64,000 bases of DNA, from the NCBI RefSeq assembly GCF_024166365.1, contig NC_064827.1:75097135-75161134 (forward strand). Direction: 5' to 3'. A program made the position numbers and the translations under genes. The DNA comes from Elephas maximus indicus (lineage: Eukaryota > Chordata > Mammalia > Proboscidea > Elephantidae). Of the stretch, positions 41,836 to 52,740 are shown piece after piece. The number at the start of each line of letters is the position of its first letter. Within the stretch, counting starts at the first letter, position 1. The notes beneath the pieces were generated by a model. That model did not search any database. It was not told the origin of the DNA and was given only the letters and a program-made list of their open reading frames with translations.

Positions 41836-42418
41836 TGACTCGCGCCCCTTCCCCCGCCCCACAATTTCTTTAAAAAAGAAATTATCTTTAGTTGAATTCC
41901 AAGTGTATTTTAAAATAGAGGCTTTGAGCAACTAACTAACCACATTTTAGGATCTCGCCTGGGGACAGAGGAAAAAAATAATTGCGTCTTCGGCTAACGC
42001 AGCGGTGTGGACTGAGGAATTACTTGGAAGATCTATCTGCAACACAACATTTGTGTCACTGTACAGTTTTGTGGACTGAGCGAGGAAAAACAACAAATAA
42101 TTTAAGTTGGCTAGAGCTTCTGTATTTTCAAAGACTGCCACGTGCCTTAGGAATACTGTTTTATCTCCATACTTTGGATGACTTGTTCATTTTTCTCTCC
42201 CTCTTTTTCTCTGTATATTTATGACCAGAGCAAAAATGTTAAAAAAAAAAAAAAAAGTTTGTTACTTTGAATAGTCCTAAAAAGAAAAAAAAAAAAAAAA
42301 GTAAAATCAAACCCCCTTCAACGGTCGCTTTGTTGTTTTAGAATTTTAAGGTGGAAGTCTGTTCGAATATCAGAATTTGTAAAATCTAACCAGTAATAAA
42401 ACCACTTATCGAAACTAC
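41836..42418 (+). other. LHX2: LHX2 3' UTR
   Basis: About 580 bases follow the stop codon before the polyadenylation signal takes effect. The sequence is AT-rich and repeat-free apart from two A-homopolymers at about 42241-42256 and 42284-42300. The length and ending are consistent with a short LHX2 3' UTR; the exact cleavage site just after 42410 is inference. Confidence 0.8.
42395..42400 (+). terminator. LHX2: LHX2 polyadenylation signal AATAAA
   Basis: A canonical AATAAA sits 560 bases after the stop codon. It is followed within 40 bases by GT/TG-rich sequence (GTTGGGTGTG), the expected downstream element. No other AATAAA lies between the stop codon and this site. Confidence 0.8.
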
Positions 42419-42449
42419 TTGGCGCCACTGCTGTTGGGTGTGAAATTCA

Positions 42450-42690
42450 CAGGACTTAAGGGTCTTATTGAAACCCAGAGATAAATCCTTAGGCCTCCAC
42501 TTATTAATCAAATGTTTTAGGGGCTCCTCTCCTGTGCCAGGTTTTGGGCTGGTGATCAGGATTACTGTCCTCAAGGAATTCAGAGTTTAGAGGCAGACAC
42601 AGGCAAGAAACAATCCTAACTGTGTGATACAGGCTCAAGTGGAGGATATGTAAACTTCCATTAATTCATTCATTGGTTCTTTCAAATATT
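42450..42690 (-). mobile_element. L2-like fragment
   Basis: CTGTGCCAGGTTTTGGGCTG and CCTCAAGGAATTCAGAGTTT match the reverse complement of an L2 3' end. Confidence 0.5.
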
Positions 42691-43020
42691 TTATAAACAC
42701 AACCTGATGGATATTTGGGATACAGAGGCCAAAGGTCCTTATACCTGCCTTTTCTGCTTGTGTCTGGAAGATAATAGCCAGTTAGAGAACATAAAAATTT
42801 TAATTTTATATTCAATAAATGAGGGAAGCCTTCTGAAAAACATGCAGGTTTTCCATATAAGAAATGAATTCTTTCACCACAGGGCAGCTTAAGCTCTGGT
42901 TTTCATAATGACACAAAATTTTAAAATCTTCCAAGGGGGCTGAAATGAACTTGGTTCCTTTGCTAAAGCTTCAGGTAATCTCAGACTATACTAGAGAAAA
43001 GACACATGCAGAGAAGGTGA
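42690..43020. other. Intergenic sequence without recognisable feature
   Basis: I see no gene and no clear repeat just beyond the LHX2 3' end. Confidence 0.45.
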
Positions 43021-43024
43021 AAGT

Positions 43025-43400
43025 TCAGAGCAGGCAGAGGTTGGAATTACTACTACTGAGCAGCGTGACCTGAGGCAAGTCATTTCACCTCTTTGCGTCT
43101 CAGTTTCCTCAGCTCTAAGCTGAAGATGGAAACCCTGGTGGAGTAGTGGTTAAGAGTTATGGCTGCTAACTAAAAGGTAGCAGTTCGAATTCACCAGGTA
43201 CTCCTTGGAAACCCTATGGGGCAGTTCTACCCTGTCCTACAGGGTCACTATGAGTTAGAATCAACTCAGTGGCAATGGGTTTGGTTTTTTAAGATGAAGA
43301 CAATGACCCTTACATGGTAAGACTGTGGTGAGGGTGAACTAAGATATGTTAAAGGGGCTTGGGATATAGTAGGGGCTCAATGCATTTTGTTGAATGACAA
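43025..43400 (+). mobile_element. MIR SINE split by an AfroSINE
   Basis: MIR sequence (GTGACCTGAGGCAAGTCATT) breaks at 43128 and resumes at 43291 with GACAATGACCCTTACATGGT. AAGATG occurs at 43123-43128 and 43291-43296. Confidence 0.75.
43129..43290 (+). mobile_element. AfroSINE, plus orientation
   Basis: The copy runs from GAAACCCTGGTGGAGTAGTG to the T-run ending at 43290. Confidence 0.9.
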
Positions 43401-43850
43401 GCAAGTGACCCTTGAGGACTTTGCAGGGGGAGAGCAGGAATGTGTGTATCCAGGCATTGCCTGTCATTGTTGAATGCACCAAATAGATGTGCCTGTCCAC
43501 TGGGCATTTGCACCCCTGGTTTCTCCCCTTGAGCCCCACTGCAGAGTGCTTTGTTACCAGCTTCCCTGAATGCAGCAGTTACTCACCAAAGTAATCCCCA
43601 GTGCCCAGCAATTTGAAAGCCCAGAGGGAAAAATCATGGCTGCCTTGAGGAGAAAACAGCCAGGCAAGATTGGGCAGGGAATCAGCCCAGCCTAGGACCA
43701 GAGTCTCCCTTCCTCTTCTGCCCTCAAGGTTGAGACAGAGTGGAGGCAGGGAGTGAGGCAAGAATGATCTGAGAATGCTTAAAGCCCAACAGACTGAAAT
43801 GTTAAACACACACAAGCACATACACACAAGTACACTACTGTGTTATTTCT
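43400..43850. other. Intergenic sequence without recognisable feature
   Basis: I recognise no gene or mobile element. A short ACAC patch lies near 43805. Confidence 0.45.
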
Positions 43851-43854
43851 TTTT

Positions 43855-44110
43855 AATGCCTGGCAAATAGTAGGAGAGCAATAATTTTTTGTAAACATTT
43901 ATATTGACATATAACTTACATAAAGTGCATACATCGGAAATGAACAGCTTGATTAATTTTTTCCAAATGAACACACCCATGTAACCACCACCAAATCAAG
44001 ATATAGGACATTTTCAGCACTAGAAAGCTCCCTTGGGGCCCCTCCCTATTAGTCCTTCCCAAGGCAGCTACTCTTCTGACTTGTAGCACCATAGATCTGT
44101 TTTTGATCAA
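43855..44110 (-). mobile_element. Old L1 3' UTR fragment
   Basis: TTATATTGACATATAACTTA and CATGTAACCACCACCAAATC are typical of the antisense 3' end of older mammalian L1. Confidence 0.65.
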
Positions 44111-44114
44111 TAAC

Positions 44115-44365
44115 ATTTTTGCTGAATGAATTCAGGAGACTCAGCAAGATTAGCCAACTTGCATGGGGTCATGTAGCTTGTCAGTGGAGAAGCCAGGATT
44201 TGAACACAGATCTGTCTGCCTCTAGACCCCAAGTTCTCAACCTTAAGCAGACACAAATGTTCAGTCACCCACTGCAGTATGGGGGTTAAGAGCCTCAACT
44301 TTTTCACCTGTCAAATGGGTAATCTACTCTGTCCATCTTTGATGCCTACATGAGAGAATGCAAGC
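44115..44365. mobile_element. MIR fragments
   Basis: An antisense piece with GAAGCCAGGATTTGAACACA is followed by a sense piece with CACCTGTCAAATGGGTAATC. Confidence 0.6.
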
Positions 44366-44384
44366 AGAGGGCCTGGCACGTGGA

Positions 44385-44680
44385 CAGCCACAGGTACACC
44401 GCACCTGCAGGTACCCCCAGGGACTCATACACGCACCCACAGACCTGCACACATGAACACTCTGGAGACACTCATAGAAGGATAGACCCACAGGCTCAGG
44501 TGCTCACACCAGACAGCACCACACAAAGGCACACATACACAGATGCTCGCAGACAGACATAAACAGGCACAGACCCTCCCAAATACACTAGACCAGACAC
44601 CCAGACCACCCCACACAGGGAGCCCTGCACACAAACCCAGACGTGCACACATGCAGACGTTTACAGGCACCCAGACGCCC
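44385..44680 (+). repeat. Degenerate CACA/CAGA-rich simple repeat
   Basis: About 300 bases are dominated by CACACA, CAGAC and ACACAC words with no fixed period. Open frames here only reflect the composition. Confidence 0.75.
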
Positions 44681-44889
44681 CCACATAGCCCGGCCGTGCC
44701 CCTTGCTCAGGCCCGGACAGAGCAGAGTCTGATCCCTATCTTGTCTGTCAGCACTGCCAACCAGATGGAGCCGGCCCTGGAATGGTGCCCGGGGGTCCCC
44801 CCACCCCTACACAGGAGCTAGTTTAGAAGCAAGGCCTGCTATTGGGCCAGGGATGGGGGCACTGAGGAGGAGGTACTTCACTCCCCAGA

Positions 44890-45420
44890 TTCAGAGGCTT
44901 AGAGAGACACACACAGTGTGTAGTGAGAAACTCAGAAAGAGAGAGAAGACAGAGTCGGAGAGAGGGAGAAAGAGAAAATGAGTCTGGGAGACAGAAAAAG
45001 AGATACAGAGTGGAGCACAGAGACAGGAAGGGGAAGAGACAGAGAAAGTCAGAGACCTGGAGAGACAGCAATAGTGACAAAGCACAGAAGCAGAGAGACA
45101 GAGATAGATGGGTAACAGGGAGAGAGATGGAAAGAGAGGGAGAGGAACAGAGACAGAAAGAGCTGAGTGGAAGAGACAAAGAAACTGAGAGATAAAGTCA
45201 CAGATTAAGGGAGTGTCAAAGACAGGGAGAGAGATGATGAGATAGAGAGACACAGAGAGACAAAGACAGAGTGAGAAGGGAAGACTCAGAGATAAAAGGA
45301 GACCCTGGGACAGATTCAGAGACTGAGACTAAGACTGAAAGACAGAGATGGTCCTTCTGAAGCTGGGAAAGAGAAGGGCAAGGTAAAACCGAGAGCCAAA
45401 GAGATGGAAATAAGAGGATC
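44890..45420 (+). repeat. Degenerate (GAGACA)n/(GA)n purine tract
   Basis: About 530 bases are almost entirely purine with interspersed CAGAGA and GAGACAG units. The complementary strand gives long Ser/Leu/Cys-rich frames that are not genes. Confidence 0.85.
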
Positions 45421-45830
45421 AGATTGAGTAAGAGACAGGAAAGGAAGGCAGGTGCTTGATGGGGAAGGAGCTGAGGCTGGCTGAGGCTGGCCAGCCAGCT
45501 CTGCCTGCTAGTGATGAGAGGGAGAAGGTGTTAACACTACCGTCACCTGCAGCCTTGGGGCACTGTATGCACCTCTCAACACACTGGCCACAGAGGGGAC
45601 TGAGCTCCATCTCTGAGACCCTTTTGGGCTTCAACTTGCTGTGATTAAGGGAAGCTCCCTGGTTCTTAGGACCCACATCTAGGGCTGGCATGGGGCAGTT
45701 TTCAGGGTCTTCGGTCTCTGCCATGGCTATCACCTGTCCTGCCTGACCCTGCCATGTCTTGTTTTCCCCACAGGTAGTTGGGGAACTCTGGGGCAGATAG
45801 ACCAGAACTTCTATGGGTTTCTTTGCCCTG
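45420..45830. other. Unique intergenic sequence
   Basis: I see no recognisable gene or repeat. Confidence 0.45.
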
Positions 45831-46280
45831 AAAAAGCTTAAGCAAGGTACTTAGCCTCTTTGAATCTCAGTTTCCCAATCTGTAAAAGGGGGCCTTTGCA
45901 AGGATACTATTAGGATTCAATAAGAGAACATGTACATATTTTATTTGTGGTTTGACTAAATACTAGGGGAGCCACAGAGGAGGTGTAAGGAATTGTCTTG
46001 AGAAGTTGAGAGGTGATATTTGAGATCTTGAATGAACAAACCACAGATGATGGCTGGGTGGAGAAGGGGAGGAAATGTGGGTATTCCCTGCAGAGGGAAT
46101 AGCCAGGATAAAAGCAAGAGGGAACATAGCATGGTCAGGAGTAAAGAGTAGTTTAATGGCTGGGGATGTCCTGGAGAGGTGGTTGAGGTTCAGCTCATGG
46201 AGGCCTTGACTGACAACTTGAACTTTTTCCTAGGGACTATGGAGAGCTTCCTTGGACCGTTAGGGTTGTGGTCAGGGAGA
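45830..46280. mobile_element. MIR fragment followed by L2-like sequence
   Basis: A sense MIR piece (45830-45960) has TTTCCCAATCTGTAAAAGGG. It is followed by text such as CTGCAGAGGGAATAGCCAGG that resembles antisense L2. The second assignment is weak. Confidence 0.45.
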
Positions 46281-46655
46281 GTGACACGGAGAAACTAGGG
46301 CAGTCAGCCAGGGGAAGTGAGATGAGGCCAGGGGTACACATGGTCCAGCATGACTCTACTGCTCTTTCCTGGGCTACAGGCCCAGTATATTGCAGAGTAG
46401 CGCCCCCCCTCCACCCCGCCACTTTTCCTGGAGTGGGACTATCTGTTGCAGGCCCTTCACACCTTCCCTTCCTCCTCTTCCCTCCTCATCCCTCCCTCTT
46501 TCTCTTTCTGGCCCAGTGCCCCTTTATCCAGCTTCAGGGCTCTCTGGGAGACAGATGTATCAACAGCCAGCCACTGACTACTGAAGAAATCCTGGCGGGT
46601 TACAGAAGCCTCAAGGAGAAAGAGTCTGGCTCTGCATGAAGTAGAAGTCCTATAC
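46280..46655. other. Unique intergenic sequence
   Basis: The open frame at 46268-46639 matches no protein I know. No repeat is evident. Confidence 0.45.
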
Positions 46656-46800
46656 AACACTCTGCAACTTGCAATGCCTTTTCACATTCGTTATCTCATT
46701 GGATCCTTCCCATCACTCTATGAGGCAGGGATTACATCCCATTTCACAGAGAAGGAAGCCAAGAAGTTACTTAGACAGGGTCACACAGCTTGGAAGCCAT
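46655..46800 (-). mobile_element. MIR SINE fragment
   Basis: TTATCTCATTGGATCCTTCC, CATTTCACAGAGAAGGAAGC and GGGTCACACAGCTTGGAAGC are in antisense MIR order. Confidence 0.75.
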
Positions 46801-46844
46801 GAAGATATTCTCATTGCAATTCAATTCAATTCAGCTGTACACAG

Positions 46845-47987
46845 ACCAAGAGGCAGTTGTTCTAACAGAGCAAGGAATAATGCATGGTGTAAAGTAAGAA
46901 AAAGTGTACGTCAGGGTTGTATCTTTTTACCATATTTATTTAATCTGTATACTGAGCAAATAATCCGAGAAGCTAGACTATATGAGGAAGAACGGGGCAT
47001 CAGGATTGGAGGAAGACTCATTAACAACCTGAGATATGCAGATAACACAACCTTGCTTGCTGAAAGTAAAGAGGACTTGAAGCACTTACTGATCAGAATC
47101 AAAGACTACAACCTTCAGTGTGAATTACACCTCAACATAAAGAAAACAAAAATCCTCACAACTGGACCAATGAGCAACATCATGATAAATGGAGAAAAGA
47201 CTGAAGTTGTTAAGGATTTCATTTTACTTGGATCCACAATCAGTGCCCAGGGAAGCAGCAGTCAATAAACCCAAAGATGTATTGCACTGGGCAACTCTGC
47301 TGCAAAAGACCTCTTTAAAGTATTAAAAAAGCAAAGATGTCATTTTGAGGACTAAGGTGTACCTGACCCAAGTCATGGTATTTTCAATCTCATATGCATG
47401 TGAACGAAACCCTGGTGGTGTAGTGGTTAAGTGCTATGGCTGTGAACCAAAGGGTTGGCAGTTTGAATCTGCCAGGTGCTCCTTGGAAACTCTATGGGGC
47501 AGTTCTATTCTGTCCTATAGGGTCACTATGAATTGGAATCAACTCGATGGCACTGGGTTTGGGTTTTTTTTTTTTTTATGCATGTGAAAACTGGACAGTG
47601 AATAAGGAAGACTGAAGAAGAATTGACACCTTTGAATTATGGTGTTGGCTAAGAATATTGAATATACCATGGACTTCTAGAAGAACAAACAGATCTGTCT
47701 TGGAATAAGTACAGCCAGGATGCTCCTTAGAAGCAAGGATGGCTAGACTTGATCTGACACACTTTGTACATGTTATCAGGAGGGACCAGTCCCTGGAGAA
47801 GGACATCATGCTTGTTAAAGCAAAAAAGAGCAACACCCTCAATGAGATGAATTGACACAGTGGCTGCAACAATGGGTTCAAATACAACAGCAATTGTGAA
47901 TGGCACAGGACTGGGCGGTGTTTCATTTCTGTTGTACGTAGGGGTTACTATGAATTGAAACTGACTCAGTGGCACCTAACAACAACA
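46845..47987 (+). mobile_element. RTE-clade LINE, 3' part, carrying an AfroSINE
   Basis: The + strand encodes part of a reverse transcriptase up to an in-frame stop at 47266. It has the polymerase motif region LRYADNTTLLAES (YADN in place of YADD, near 47035) and HLNIKKTKILT. Further pieces follow in shifted frames to the 3' end CACCTAACAACAACAA. An AfroSINE at 47405-47577 interrupts it. The element is 5' truncated and inactive. Confidence 0.85.
47405..47577 (+). mobile_element. AfroSINE inside RTE
   Basis: The copy begins GAAACCCTGGTGGTGTAGTG and ends in a T-run. A perfect 11-base duplication ATGCATGTGAA flanks it (47394-47404 and 47578-47588), so it is relatively young. Confidence 0.95.
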
Positions 47988-47989
47988 AC

Positions 47990-48440
47990 CATTTATCAAT
48001 CCCTTCCTCCATTCTAGGCACTGTGGCTGGAGCACCTAGGTGATGCAGGTCCATGACCGGGTCTTGAGGAAGCTGACCCAGCAACAGACCAGGTGTGAGT
48101 GCAGCTGGGACTAGGGGCTCGAGAGGCCAGGGAGCCCAGAAAAGGCAGCTAAAAGGGATTTGTGTTTCAGGGGACTTTATGAGTTAGAAGATCAGGCAAC
48201 GACCTAGAAGTGTTTGAGGCAGCAGGGGATTAAAAATAGGTCAGAGAGTATGCTCAGGTTGTGGTGTTTTTCAGCAATGAACAGCAGTCCCATGGCCACT
48301 GCTGATTCTTTGGAGCTGGCAATAGCCTTGGACAGCGTCTAGCCGGGAGCTGCACATCAGGACCATGCCAGCAGGTTTTCCCTCACAGGCTCCCCACTTC
48401 CTAGGTCCAGATTCTGTGAGACTGGGGAGGGGCCTACATT
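47990..48440. other. Intergenic sequence without recognisable feature
   Basis: I see no gene and no clear repeat. Confidence 0.45.
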
Positions 48441-48640
48441 GTTTCATTTTTTAACTTTTTATTAAGGGAAATTTCAGACATATGCAAAGTAAACAAAAGA
48501 ATACAGGGAACCCCATGCACCCATAGCCCAGCTTCCATAGTTACCAATATGCATTCACTCTTGTAACATCTATACGTCCATCCATTCCCTGCCCCCAACT
48601 CAATAATGATGATGATGACAATGACCTGTACATTTAAAAA
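48440..48640 (-). mobile_element. Old L1 3' UTR fragment
   Basis: TTTTTATTAAGGGAAATTTC and CCCATAGCCCAGCTTCCATA resemble the antisense 3' end of older L1. Confidence 0.6.
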
Positions 48641-48689
48641 AAAAGTCCCTCGGGGGTTCTGATAGGCAGCCTGAGTTGGGAACTACCCA

Positions 48690-49080
48690 TCTGGCCCTCC
48701 ATTTTAGGGATGAGCAGTGTGAGCTCAGAAAGGGGAAGAAATTCACGCAAGGGCACCCAGCCAGGAGGCGGTTGAGCTGGGTTCATCTAGCCAAAGGACA
48801 TTTACCGAGTGCTAGGTCCTGTGCTGGGCACTGGGGATACCAGTGACTAAGACAGTCGCTGTTCTCATAGAGCTCAGAGTCTAGTGGGGGAGACAAATGT
48901 TAAATAGCCTCAAAAGTAACTACTTAATGATGTCTGTGATGAAATCTATGAGGGACCATGAGAGCATATACACAGAGGAGGGAAAGGATTGCTTCCTGGA
49001 GAAAAGTATCATTGATGAACGAATGGGAGTTAACTCAGTAAAAGGAAGGGAAGATGGCAGAAAATAAATAGCATGTACAA
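48690..49080 (-). mobile_element. MIR fragment followed by L2 3' end
   Basis: An antisense MIR piece (48690-48790) precedes GTGCTGGGCACTGGGGATAC and GAGTCTAGTGGGGGAGACAA, the reverse complement of an L2 3' end. Confidence 0.65.
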
Positions 49081-49600
49081 GGTCCAGCAGGTCCAAGGCA
49101 CTACAAGGTGACTAGTGTAGCCGGACCTTTGAGAGAGAGGGCCAGGGTGATGGGAGGTGGGGCTGGAGAAGTGGCCAGGTGTTTTCCAGCTTTATTCCAA
49201 GAGCACCAGGAAGCAGGGAGTGATGAGTCAATTAGGTTCCTGTCTTCAGATCTCTCTGGTTGCCAGATGGAGGGGGCAGGAAGGGACAGGGTAGGTGTGA
49301 GGAGGCTCTGGAAGTCACCCAGATGATGGAGCATCTGACTAGGTGAAGGTAGAGGAAATTAACTGGCTGTAGGGGGAGGGGGAAGAAGGAGGGAGAAGGA
49401 CCACAATTGGGTAGATGGTAGACCCTTCACTGTGATGGGAAAAGTCATCAGGAGGAGGATAAGGGAAGATGATCAGGATTTTGGGGCTTGGACTTGTTGA
49501 GATTTTGATGCCTTTAGAACATCAAAATGCTGGTCTAGTCCTTGCCCTCAAAGGGATCTAGTCAGAATGGGGAGGCATTAAAAGAACCTGGGGCATTTGC
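49080..49600. other. Intergenic sequence without recognisable gene
   Basis: Parts may be further diverged L2. Open frames on both strands match nothing I know. Confidence 0.4.
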
Positions 49601-49990
49601 CCATTGCTTTTCTTTCTTGAGTTTCCCAGCCCTCCAGAGCAAGTTGATCCTTAAGATGGCATTTGAGGCTTGGTCACAAGTTGGTCCCTGTACATCCCTC
49701 TGGTGCATGACTTGGGACCTGCTCATTTCTGGGCCTAAAGCCAGCCAGGTGCACCAAGCTTATCGTATGGTCCAGGCCCTCTACCTGGAGGTCCTGCCTC
49801 TCTTCTTCTCAAAACCTCCTGCTCAAATGCGCCTTTCTCTGTGGAGCCTTTCCTGCTTAGCCCTTTCCCCTCCTGGCCCTGCTGGGCTGTAATTATCTGT
49901 CTGTCCATGCCCTCCCTACCCTCAACCCTGGGCTGGCCTGTGCCTTTTTGGTTCAGCACAGTGCTGGGCACGGGGTCCCTGGTGAGCAAA
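49600..49990 (+). mobile_element. L2 LINE 3' fragment
   Basis: GTAATTATCTGTCTGTCCAT and AGCACAGTGCTGGGCACGGG lie in the order of a sense L2 3' end. Confidence 0.6.
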
Positions 49991-50174
49991 TTAGTAATGA
50001 ATCTGTAGGTGCGTGCTTGGCGACTATTTTATTCCTTCTTTTTCTTGGTGCTGTAAGCCCTGTGACTCAGTCTCTGTCTCCACCTTCATATCATGCCCAG
50101 TGCAGTGTCTGGCAAATATTTCTTAAATCCCAGAGGGAATAAATGTTAGCATGTGCTTTACTAAGGTTAAGTTC

Positions 50175-50390
50175 TTAGAGCTTTGGTGCTAGACCCTGTC
50201 CTGCCACTTACTGCTGTGGGATCCTGGGAAAATTACTTCTCTGAGCTTCCATTTTTATTATCTATAAAATGGGGTGGCGATAACCCCTATTTCAAAGATC
50301 TTCGTGGACATTGAATGACATAACTCATGCAGCAACAGCGTTTAGCAGAGTGCCTGGCACACAGGAGTACTTTGTAACCCAGAGCTGCTG
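50175..50390 (+). mobile_element. MIR SINE
   Basis: CTTACTGCTGTGGGATCCTG, TATTATCTATAAAATGGGGT and AGAGTGCCTGGCACACAGGA are in sense order. Confidence 0.75.
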
Positions 50391-50519
50391 TTATTTATTC
50401 CATTCAGTGTTGCTATTCAGATACCTTCTTGAGTCTTTGCTCCTTAAGAGAGGAGGGAGGAGACCCCTACTCTAAGGTGGCCTCAGTTGTTCTCAGAGCC
50501 AATGGCTGAAACCTAGGAT

Positions 50520-50820
50520 GGGGCGGGCTATGGGACTGTTTCAGGCAAAGGGGGTGGCTAAGGGGCCCTGTAGCTGTTGGAGGAGGCCCCTGGGGACCGG
50601 GGAGGGGGCGGAAGCCGGAGCTGAGGCCGGATCCGGTGGGGTGGGGAGCCGAGACATCCTGCGGGGGCGCCTGCCTAGTCCTAGGGGAGGTCCCGGGGGA
50701 GACGGCCAGGACATCAGGAGGGTTGGAGAAGGAATGCCGGGTCTAGGGCTGCATCGCCCCCGTTGGGGCCTGGCAGAGGGCGCCCCCTGGCGGTGTACCA
50801 CCAGGCAAGGAACTCCCTCA
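50520..50820. other. Small CpG-enriched patch with a CTCF-type motif
   Basis: CpG density is raised over about 300 bases. No gene is recognisable. The frames on both strands are Gly/Pro/Arg-rich by composition. Confidence 0.5.
50780..50793 (-). promoter_or_regulatory. CTCF-type motif downstream of LHX2
   Basis: The minus strand reads CCGCCAGGGGGCGC, close to the CTCF core consensus. It lies in a small CpG-enriched patch (50520-50820), 8.4 kb past the LHX2 polyadenylation signal. Confidence 0.55.
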
Positions 50821-50912
50821 CCTCTTCCTTCTTACCAGTTCCGGGTTGGCATTGATGAAATTCCCGGAGGGAGGTCAGAGAGAGGATCGACTCTGACTCT
50901 GGGCGCTTTCTT

Positions 50913-51297
50913 TTTCCTTTTTATTGTGCTTTAAGTGAAAGTTTAAAAATCAAATCAGTCTCTCATACAAAAGTTTATATACACCTTGCTATGTACTCCT
51001 GGAAACCCTGGTGGTGTAGTGGTTAAGTGCTACAGCTGCTAACCCAAGGGTTGGCAGTTCAAATCCGCCAGGCGCTCCTTGGAAACTCTATGGGGCAGTT
51101 CTACTCTGTCCTATAGGGTCGCTATGAGTTGGAATCGACTCGACGGCACTGGGTTTGGTTTTGGTTTTTTTATGTACTCCTAGTTGCTCTCCCGCTAATG
51201 AGACAGCACACTCCTTCCCTCCATTCTGTCTCCCCGTGCCCATTCAGCTCGCTTCTGTCCCCCTCTGCCTTCTCACCTCCCCTCCAGACAGGGGCTG
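50913..51297 (-). mobile_element. Short 5'-truncated L1 3' end, afrotherian type
   Basis: TTTTTATTGTGCTTTAAGTG and CTCCCTTCCCTCCATTCTGT-like text belong to an L1 3' UTR read in antisense. A perfect 15-base duplication TCTGGGCGCTTTCTT (50898-50912 and 51298-51312) encloses it and the SINE inside it. Confidence 0.75.
51001..51170 (+). mobile_element. AfroSINE inside L1, young copy
   Basis: The copy begins GGAAACCCTGGTGGTGTAGT and ends in a T-rich tail. TATGTACTCCT flanks it perfectly (50990-51000 and 51171-51181). It is close to the family consensus. Confidence 0.95.
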
Positions 51298-51577
51298 TCT
51301 GGGCGCTTTCTTCAACTGGAAAGTGGAGTGATCATTTTGAGTAACTAAATGTGCTCCAGGTACTGCGTTAGGGAGGGCTGAGCGGCTGTGACGGCGGAAG
51401 TGTACAGCACAGGGATTGGCACACAGTAGGTATTCCCCAGATGCCCTCCTTTCCTTTAGGCTCATTCCTAGCGCCTCTGGGAGATGTGGAGCCGAAGCCT
51501 GAGGGACTCCCTGAGTATGGAAAGAGATAGGGGGCGTGCAGCTCCAGGCACCCATCTTGGGCTCCCTTAGGGGCTCA

Positions 51578-51595
51578 CACTGCCCCCTAGTGGCC
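51578..51595 (-). promoter_or_regulatory. CTCF-type motif downstream of LHX2, near-perfect
   Basis: The minus strand reads GGCCACTAGGGGGCAGTG, almost exactly the extended CTCF consensus. It has the same orientation as the motif 0.8 kb to its left, and an L1 fragment lies between the two. Confidence 0.65.
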
Positions 51596-51599
51596 TGCA

Positions 51600-52050
51600 T
51601 GAGGATTGGAGCCTGTCTGTGTGGTGGGTGATGGGGGGGTGGGGTGCGTCGAGGTGTGCAGTGGGCCGTTCAGTGGGTATGCTCTGGTGTCACTGTATCT
51701 GTGTATCTGGCCATATTGGCGTGGGTGTTAGTGTGGGGGTGTTGGTTGAGGTGTGTGTGTTTGTGATCAGGCATGTGTATCCACGTGTGTCTGTGTTCAG
51801 AATGTAAGTTTGTGTTCACAAGGCACAGGTGTTCATTGTGCCATGTTGTGTCTGTGAGTGTCAGGTTCTCGGTGCTGGAAGTTTGGTTCAAGCCTGTGTG
51901 TCCGTGTGTGTCTATGATCAGGTGTGTGTGTCTGTTTTCAGAGGTTTGTGTAAATCTGTGTGTTCACACAAAGGCAAGTGTTCTGGTGTGCATGGGCGTT
52001 CAAGATGGTGTCTGCTCGTAGAGGCAGGTTGGTGTGTGTGTGTGTTGGGG
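51600..52050 (+). repeat. Degenerate GTGT-rich simple repeat
   Basis: TGTGTG, GTGTCTG and GTGTTCA words recur over 450 bases without a fixed period. The Val/Cys-rich open frames are compositional. Confidence 0.7.
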
Positions 52051-52740
52051 ACTGAGGGGTGATCTGGGCCCGTGCAAGAAAGGATGAATAACCCTAATTG
52101 AGTTTCAACCCAATGGGGGGTGGCAGGGCCCCTGTGCCATTCTCTACCTTTAGCCCTTCAGGACCAGCTTTTTCCTTTCCTCTTCCTTCCCCAGCCCCTG
52201 CCTGTACCTAAGTCTAGCTCTCCATTGCTCATTTTAGAGATGAGGAAACTGAGGTATAAAGCCGGGAAGGACTGGCCCAAGGACACTTGGCCAATAAGCA
52301 GTGTGTTGGCCAGTCTCCCAGCTCCAACCTGAGAATTCTTTCTCTGGCACTATGCACCCTTCATCCAGCTTGGGGCGGGGGTGGGGACAGGTTTCTGGGC
52401 TGGGCTGCATGAGAGCAGGACACAAAAGGCTCAGTGTCTGCCCCTGCCTCCCCCTCCTGGCCCTGCCCTGCTCCAGGAGCCAGGTGGGTGTCCAGTGACA
52501 GGCTGGACAAAGAGGATGACCTGTGACATGTATTCTCACTTGGGCCCAGCTCCAGCAGTGGACCAACCAGCCCCCAACTCCCATAAACTGACTCTTGTTG
52601 GGTGTGACCAGGAAACAAAGCCCCACCCGCATTTTGGGCTCCTGGTGCCAGCTCTCAGCTGGCAGTCATCCAGGCCCAAAGAACTTCAGCTTGTCCTGCT
52701 CTGAGAAGGGAGTGATGAGTAATTAAGATCATGATGATAC
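52050..52740. other. Intergenic sequence with one MIR fragment
   Basis: An antisense MIR piece lies at 52225-52315 (TTTTAGAGATGAGGAAACTG). I recognise nothing in the remainder. Confidence 0.5.

Noticed and set aside
44385-44680. CRISPR-like or minisatellite array
   Set aside because: There is no fixed repeat unit or spacer pattern, only degenerate CA-rich sequence, and the genome is mammalian.
44891-45253. Ser/Leu/Cys-rich minus-strand frames resembling membrane proteins
   Set aside because: They are the complement of a GA-rich simple repeat.
46669-47268. 199-codon frame as a possible host gene
   Set aside because: It is a reverse-transcriptase fragment of an RTE LINE (YADN motif), beginning inside a MIR and ending at a premature stop.
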